Assembly: GCA_903840235.1 (NCBI GenBank)
Contig: CAIMFE010000167.1
Span: 1 to 8,254, forward strand
From: an uncultured Opitutia bacterium
GTDB lineage: Bacteria > Verrucomicrobiota > Verrucomicrobiia > Opitutales > UBA953
Direction: 5' to 3'
DNA length: 8,254 nucleotides
Part shown: positions 6,778-8,254 of the stretch, piece after piece
Layout: every line of letters starts with the position of its first letter
How positions within the stretch are numbered: position 1 is the first letter of the stretch
Translations under genes and position numbers: made by a program
The notes under the pieces: generated by a model
What the model was told of the DNA's origin: nothing
The model's input: the letters and a program-made list of their open reading frames with translations, nothing else
Databases searched by the model: none

Positions 6778-7671
6778 TTATAACTGAGTTGAATTAAATT
6801 CGTTAATTGCTGATTGCACTAGTGCAGCGTCCTCCGCCACACAGGCCACCACATCAAGATAATGAATCGTGCGGTGGGTTTGGGCATAACAATAGCGCAT
6901 GAAATCGACGAGCGTGCTAACTTTGTTCAAACTACAAACATATTCGCCATAGTTATCAAAAATATAAAAATTATGATAACCTAAATTATTAAGTTTCTCT
7001 AAGGTGGATTGATAGGCTAAAAAAGCTTCTGCATTCTGAGGGTCGCATTCAAAAAATATTATAGGTTGAGCCTCTTTGAATATCTCTAGGCCAGAATCAA
7101 TTACTTCCCAGTCCATTCCATCCGTATCCGTCTTTAATAACCTTAATCTAAATTGGCGGTCTTGGGATTTCACTAATTGCGTGAGGCTGGTTTTGCCTAA
7201 AGCCTGGGAGCTTTTTTCTGACACATCGTCTTGTTTCTTAACTTTAACTGCCGTAGCCGTGCCATCTTTTTCTATCAAAGTATACAGGCCATCAGAATTA
7301 CCGATTAAACTTTTTGTGTAAGTCAAAGAAACCGAAGGAAAGGCTTTTCTCATGGTTTCAATATTTTGCTCGAGGTATTTTAAATAATTATCAGATGGTT
7401 CGACGGCACAATAGCGCAATCGTGGGCCCGCCGGGATGATTGCGGCGAGCGTGTCTCCGCAGTTTGCGCCAACATCTATTACGCCATCTCCTGTCGCTAG
7501 TCTCTTTACAATATAGGGTAAAAATTTGTCGTATTTTAAATACTTAGCCTGATAGATAGGCAGACGATGCCCCATGGGGAGTTTTAAAACTAGTCCATTA
7601 ATCGGGTAATCAAATTCTTGGGGAAAATAGGACCTACTCATTGAGTCCCTTAATTGATACCCTCCCGCCAT
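6778..7671 (-). CDS. FkbM-family SAM-dependent methyltransferase
   Basis: A 297-residue stand-alone methyltransferase. The SAM loop is VIDVGANCGDT (64-74), followed by YCAVEPSDNYLKYLEQN (87-103) with the ribose-contacting Glu91. LLKTDTDGMDWEVI (178-191) is the FkbM signature (usually K-x-D-x-(Q/D)-G-x-E), and PIIFFECDP (203-211) the next core strand. FkbM enzymes O-methylate sugars or polyketide oxygens, and here glycan methylation fits the locus. It differs clearly from the FkbM domain of the fusion protein, so it is not a recent tandem copy. It is first in the second minus-strand group. The long start at 7671 has no Shine-Dalgarno. Met11 (ATG at 7641) is preceded by AAGGGA (7651-7646) at good spacing and may be the true start, giving 287 residues. 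A region with a symmetrical -10 box lies just upstream. Confidence 0.87.
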   Translation of the reverse strand: MAGGYQLRDSMSRSYFPQEFDYPINGLVLKLPMGHRLPIYQAKYLKYDKFLPYIVKRLATGDGVIDVGANCGDTLAAIIPAGPRLRYCAVEPSDNYLKYLEQNIETMRKAFPSVSLTYTKSLIGNSDGLYTLIEKDGTATAVKVKKQDDVSEKSSQALGKTSLTQLVKSQDRQFRLRLLKTDTDGMDWEVIDSGLEIFKEAQPIIFFECDPQNAEAFLAYQSTLEKLNNLGYHNFYIFDNYGEYVCSLNKVSTLVDFMRYCYAQTHRTIHYLDVVACVAEDAALVQSAINEFNSTQL

Positions 7672-7692
7672 TCATAATCAAATAATAACTCT

Positions 7693-7704
7693 AATTATAT
7701 AATT
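7693..7704. promoter_or_regulatory. Palindromic double -10 box between divergent genes
   Basis: AATTATATAATT is a perfect 12-bp palindrome in the 71-bp gap between the FkbM and Gfo/Idh/MocA genes. It contains TATAAT on the plus strand (7698-7703) and on the minus strand (7699-7694), so one site offers a consensus -10 to both divergent genes. The -35 matches are poor on both sides (TAATCA at 7675-7680 for the plus strand, 17-nt spacing). The minus-strand -10 would place transcription start about 16 nt before the 7671 ATG, or about 46 nt before the 7641 ATG. Position and symmetry support a promoter, but use on either strand is inferred. Confidence 0.4.
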
Positions 7705-7742
7705 TCACTTCCTCTAATGCTACTATGCTTTATGGTCAGCCC

Positions 7743-8254
7743 ATGGCTTTAAAGACCTTAGGAATTGGGATTTGGGGGACGGGCGTGATTGCCGAGTTTC
7801 ACGCTCAGGCCTTGAGTGAAATTCCTAACGTAAAACTGATCACCGCTTACAATCGTACTCCCGAAAAAGCCCGTGCCTTTTCGGAAAAATATAAAATCAG
7901 TTTCGCCGCCACACCCGAAGAACTTTTAAAAAATCCCGCCATCGATATTATTTGCCTGTGCACTGCGAGCGGTAATCACCTCGAGCCCGCCCTCGCCTGC
8001 GCTCAAGCCGGTAAACATGTCATCGTTGAAAAACCGCTCGAGGTCACCCTCGCCCGTTGCGATCAAATGATTTCAGCCTGTCATAAAGCAGGCGTAACGT
8101 TGGGTGGTATTCTACCTCGACGATTCGGTCACGGCGCTGTCGCACTGAAGTCAGCGATTAAGACCGGACGCTTCGGACAAATCACTTTAGCGAGCGCCCT
8201 CATTCCCTGGTGGCGCAGTCAGGAGTACTACGACTCTGCGGCTTGGCGCGGCAC
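7743..8254 (+). CDS. Gfo/Idh/MocA family NAD(P)-dependent oxidoreductase (C-terminus cut off by window edge)
   Basis: Partial gene: 170 complete codons are visible and it continues past the right edge. The N-terminus is a Rossmann domain with GIWGTGVIAEFHA (9-21). Next come the strand-2 end AYNRTPEKA (35-43) and the family signature EKPLE (96-100), whose Lys contacts cofactor and substrate. The start of the C-terminal domain shows WWRSQEYYDSAAWRG (156-170), a segment seen in sugar-acting members. Family enzymes oxidise or reduce sugars, inositols or nucleotide-sugars, and WlbA/WbpB-type members act at C3 of UDP-HexNAc acids. The context fits nucleotide-sugar metabolism, but the substrate cannot be assigned. 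ATG 7743 is chosen because it lies close before the Rossmann motif. An in-frame ATG at 7725 would add six residues, and neither has a clear Shine-Dalgarno. Its sampled lines are richer in G and C (GCC, CTC, CGT codons) than those of the minus-strand genes. Confidence 0.88.
   Translation, partial: MALKTLGIGIWGTGVIAEFHAQALSEIPNVKLITAYNRTPEKARAFSEKYKISFAATPEELLKNPAIDIICLCTASGNHLEPALACAQAGKHVIVEKPLEVTLARCDQMISACHKAGVTLGGILPRRFGHGAVALKSAIKTGRFGQITLASALIPWWRSQEYYDSAAWRG

Noticed and set aside
1..8254. CRISPR array, tRNA or rRNA genes, insertion sequence ends, toxin-antitoxin or phage genes
   Set aside because: No regularly spaced repeats, tRNA-like cloverleafs, transposase motifs or phage-type proteins were seen on either strand. 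Intergenic gaps are too short (48-115 bp) to hide a larger element.

Overview
The window is a piece of a cell-surface polysaccharide locus (O-antigen, capsule or exopolysaccharide). It holds nine protein-coding genes, the first and last cut by the window edges, and no RNA genes, insertion sequences or CRISPR. Four gene products carry glycosyltransferase domains, three carry S-adenosylmethionine (SAM) methyltransferase domains (one protein carries both), two are nucleotide-sugar enzymes, and one is a Gfo/Idh/MocA-type oxidoreductase. The sequence does not fix the organism. A ColD-like 3-dehydratase for a dideoxysugar suggests a Gram-negative bacterium with LPS. The minus-strand genes sampled are AT-leaning, and several starts have A/T-rich leaders rather than clear Shine-Dalgarno sites. 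I see no phylum marker.

Layout. Positions 1-2343, minus strand, are a tightly coupled trio transcribed toward position 1: an SDR nucleotide-sugar reductase/epimerase, a GT2 glycosyltransferase, and a DegT-family enzyme whose PLP lysine is replaced by histidine. The pairs overlap by 8 and 4 bp. A 77-80 bp divergent gap (2344-2423) separates them from a lone plus-strand GT2 gene (2424-3374). That gene converges, with a 2-nt gap, on a second minus-strand group read 7671 to 3377: an FkbM methyltransferase, a Methyltransf_24-type methyltransferase, a 545-residue FkbM plus GT11-like fusion, and an HlpA-like glycosyltransferase that overlaps the fusion gene by 8 bp. A short AT-rich divergent region (7672-7742) with a palindromic double -10 box leads to a plus-strand Gfo/Idh/MocA gene that runs off the right edge.

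How the genes may work together (inference). The ColD-like enzyme would remove the C3 oxygen from an NDP-4-keto-6-deoxyhexose and the SDR would reduce the 4-keto group, giving an activated 3,6-dideoxyhexose. The GT2, HlpA-like and GT11-like enzymes would build a repeat unit, and the methyltransferases would O-methylate it. The 4,6-dehydratase and the flippase/polymerase or ABC exporter needed for this are not in the window and would have to lie outside it. The most distinctive items are the methyltransferase-glycosyltransferase fusion and the Lys-to-His DegT enzyme.
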